Origin: Bacillota bacterium
GTDB taxonomy: Bacteria; Bacillota; Clostridia; Lachnospirales; Lachnospiraceae
DNA: 7,148 nucleotides
Direction of reading: 5' to 3'
NCBI GenBank assembly: GCA_023428655.1
Contig: JAEYXC010000460.1
Span: 1-7,148, forward strand
Positions within the stretch are counted from its first letter, which is position 1. The number at the start of each line of letters is the position of its first letter. A program made the position numbers and the translations under genes. Shown here one piece after another: positions 5,990 through 7,148 of this stretch. The notes below the pieces were generated by a model that was not told the DNA's origin, searched no databases, and saw only the letters and a program-made list of their open reading frames with translations.

Positions 5990-6037
5990 AAGGATAGGAA
6001 AGAGGTCGCGCGCGTTCTCTTTCCTATCCTTATTTGT
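5990..6037. terminator. Strong, probably bidirectional terminator after the L,D-transpeptidase gene
   Basis: A perfect 15-bp stem: AAGGATAGGAAAGAG (5990-6004) with CTCTTTCCTATCCTT (6017-6031). The 12-base loop contains CGCGCGCG (6007-6014). The plus-strand T-tract is short (TTATTT), while the A-run before the stem (AAAAAA, 5986-5991) gives a better U-tract on the minus strand, so it may work in both directions. Confidence 0.85.
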
Positions 6038-6115
6038 ACGCCAAGCGGAGGCCTGTTTCACTTTTCTCCACTCAAATGACAATGAATAGATTGCTTCCTT
6101 GCAGGTAGTGCTTAT

Positions 6116-6131
6116 TTGCTAAATTTTCATT
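6116..6131. promoter_or_regulatory. Degenerate second NrdR box
   Basis: TTGCTAAATTTTCATT matches the NrdR consensus (ACACWATATATWGTGT) at only about 8 of 16 positions. Its CTAAAT core, however, lies exactly 31 bp upstream of the CTAAAT of the good box, leaving a 15-bp spacer. NrdR boxes normally occur as pairs with this spacing, so position is the main evidence. Confidence 0.4.
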
Positions 6132-6138
6132 TACCCTC

Positions 6139-6167
6139 TAGTCAAAACACTAAATATGGTATACAAT
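6139..6167 (+). promoter_or_regulatory. Promoter of the ribonucleotide reductase gene
   Basis: TAGTCA (6139-6144) and TACAAT (6162-6167) are spaced by 17 bases; the predicted start is near 6174, about 45 bases before the start codon. The spacer between the two hexamers is occupied by an NrdR box. Confidence 0.55.
6147..6162. promoter_or_regulatory. NrdR box overlapping the nrdA promoter
   Basis: ACACTAAATATGGTAT matches the 16-bp NrdR consensus ACACWATATATWGTGT at 13 positions. It fills the space between -35 and -10, where a bound repressor would block RNA polymerase. NrdR is the ATP/dATP-sensing repressor of ribonucleotide reductase genes across bacteria, so site and gene agree. Confidence 0.7.
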
Positions 6168-6217
6168 GCTAATAATAATAACTATTACTAGTATATTTGA
6201 TGACTGGAGGGAAATCC

Positions 6218-7148
6218 ATGGATATTAAGATAAAAAAACGGGACGGAAGATTGGAACCGCTTTATGTAGAAAAAACAAAAAGGATGGTTGCCTATGCCTG
6301 TGAGGGCCTAGAGGGCTGTGATCCCTTTGAATTAGAGATGGACTCTAATATACAGTTTCGAGATGGCATGAGTACGAAGGAGATTCAAAAAGTTCTAATT
6401 CAGACAGCAATTGAGAAGATGATCCAGACGACAAAGGATAGTCAGGGAAATGTGGTGAAAACCACAAATATCAATTGGCAGTATGCGGCTGCCAGACTTC
6501 TAATGTCAGACCTATATAAGGAGGCTGCTATTAACCGCGGTTATCATCATTTTGGTTATGGTGATTTCCTGGGGCTGGTACAGCTACTGGTGCGTGGGAA
6601 TTATTATGGAGAATTTCTCCTTAAGGAATATAGTGAGGATCAAATCAGGGAATTAGGAGCATACATCAAGCCGGAGCGGGACCGTCTTTTTAACTATGAG
6701 GGTCTTAAGCTGTTAGCGGATCGTTATCTGATTTGTGGCTTTCATAAGGAGGTTTTGGAGCTGCCTCAGGAGCGTTTTATGGCAATTGCCATGCATCTGG
6801 CGATCCCCGAAGGAGCAAAGAAGCTGGAATATGCAAAGAAATTTTATGATATTTTAAGTGAGCTGAAGATGACAACGGCAACACCGACACTGGCCAGTGC
6901 GGGAACGCCTTTCCATCAGCTAAGCAGCTGCTTCATCTCAGTGGTGGGTGACAATCTATGGTCAATTTATGATGTGAATCAGAAGTTCTCCGCGGTATCA
7001 AAGCATGGCGGAGCACTCGGTATCTATATCGGCAAGGTAAGAGCATTAAACAGTGAAATACGTGGCTATAAGAATGCCTCCGGCGGTGTTATCCCCTGGA
7101 TTCGTCTCTATAACGATACAGCCGTGGCAGTCGACCAGCTTGGCAGAA
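6218..7148 (+). CDS. nrdA: Class I ribonucleoside-diphosphate reductase alpha subunit, N-terminal part (3' end outside window)
   Basis: The frame is open from the ATG at 6218 to the last base (310 codons visible; the family is roughly 700-850 residues). GGAGGG lies 6 bases before the start. The enzyme reduces ribonucleoside diphosphates to deoxyribonucleotides with a radical supplied by a beta subunit (NrdB/NrdF), which is not in the window. Residues 1 to about 95 are an ATP-cone (KKRDG near the start, then STKEIQKVL), the allosteric activity domain that senses ATP/dATP. The barrel begins with TTATPTL (219-225), then LSSCF with Cys238, the redox-active cysteine equivalent to E. coli Cys225. 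KHGGALG (262-268), RGYKNASGG (282-290) and NDTAVAVDQLGR (299-310) are typical of NrdA/NrdE. The ATP-cone favours NrdA (class Ia) over NrdE. The promoter carries an NrdR site. Confidence 0.92.
   Translation, partial: MDIKIKKRDGRLEPLYVEKTKRMVAYACEGLEGCDPFELEMDSNIQFRDGMSTKEIQKVLIQTAIEKMIQTTKDSQGNVVKTTNINWQYAAARLLMSDLYKEAAINRGYHHFGYGDFLGLVQLLVRGNYYGEFLLKEYSEDQIRELGAYIKPERDRLFNYEGLKLLADRYLICGFHKEVLELPQERFMAIAMHLAIPEGAKKLEYAKKFYDILSELKMTTATPTLASAGTPFHQLSSCFISVVGDNLWSIYDVNQKFSAVSKHGGALGIYIGKVRALNSEIRGYKNASGGVIPWIRLYNDTAVAVDQLGR

Noticed and set aside
6168..6217. TAATAATAATAA run in the nrdA leader
   Set aside because: A simple low-complexity stretch; I found no second NrdR box here and no stable structure.

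Overview
The window looks like ordinary chromosomal DNA from a low-GC, Gram-positive anaerobe of the Clostridia, most likely Lachnospiraceae. The reasons are strong AGGAGG-type ribosome binding sites, sigma-A-like promoters (TTTACA-17-TATAAT and similar), A/T-rich spacers with hairpin terminators, and protein sequences that read like clostridial family members. The genus is an inference. No mobile element, CRISPR array, tRNA or rRNA is visible.

Left part (1-1800): the 3' end of an unrecognised small membrane protein overlaps by 4 bases (ATGA) a 27-codon ORF. That ORF looks like the N-terminal stub of a DUF1232/YkvA-type protein cut short by a deletion. Next is a complete phosphate-binding lipoprotein gene (pstS) standing alone: a structured, terminator-bearing spacer follows it instead of pstC/A/B. 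Then comes a 69-residue, two-helix membrane protein with its own promoter.

Middle (1850-4300): a 12-helix MFS transporter on the minus strand is divergent from a PlsC-type acyltransferase on the plus strand. The roughly 260-bp region between them holds a near-consensus promoter for each gene. The MFS promoter is bracketed by two identical 13-bp sequences exactly 50 bp apart. The acyltransferase message appears to begin with a stem-loop followed by a U-tract just before its start codon.

Right part (4300-7148): a membrane-anchored L,D-transpeptidase (YkuD) with a peptidoglycan-binding region comes first and ends at a 15-bp-stem terminator. It is followed by the 5' part of a class I ribonucleotide reductase large subunit, cut by the window edge. 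The reductase promoter carries a good NrdR box between -35 and -10 and a degenerate second box 31 bp upstream, the usual geometry for NrdR repression.

The genes appear to be mostly single-gene transcription units (phosphate capture, transport, phospholipid synthesis, wall cross-linking, dNTP supply) rather than one system. I did not find a convincing undescribed system. The points most worth a second look are regulatory: the paired repeats at the MFS promoter, the leader hairpin of the acyltransferase, the structured spacer after pstS, and the NrdR site.
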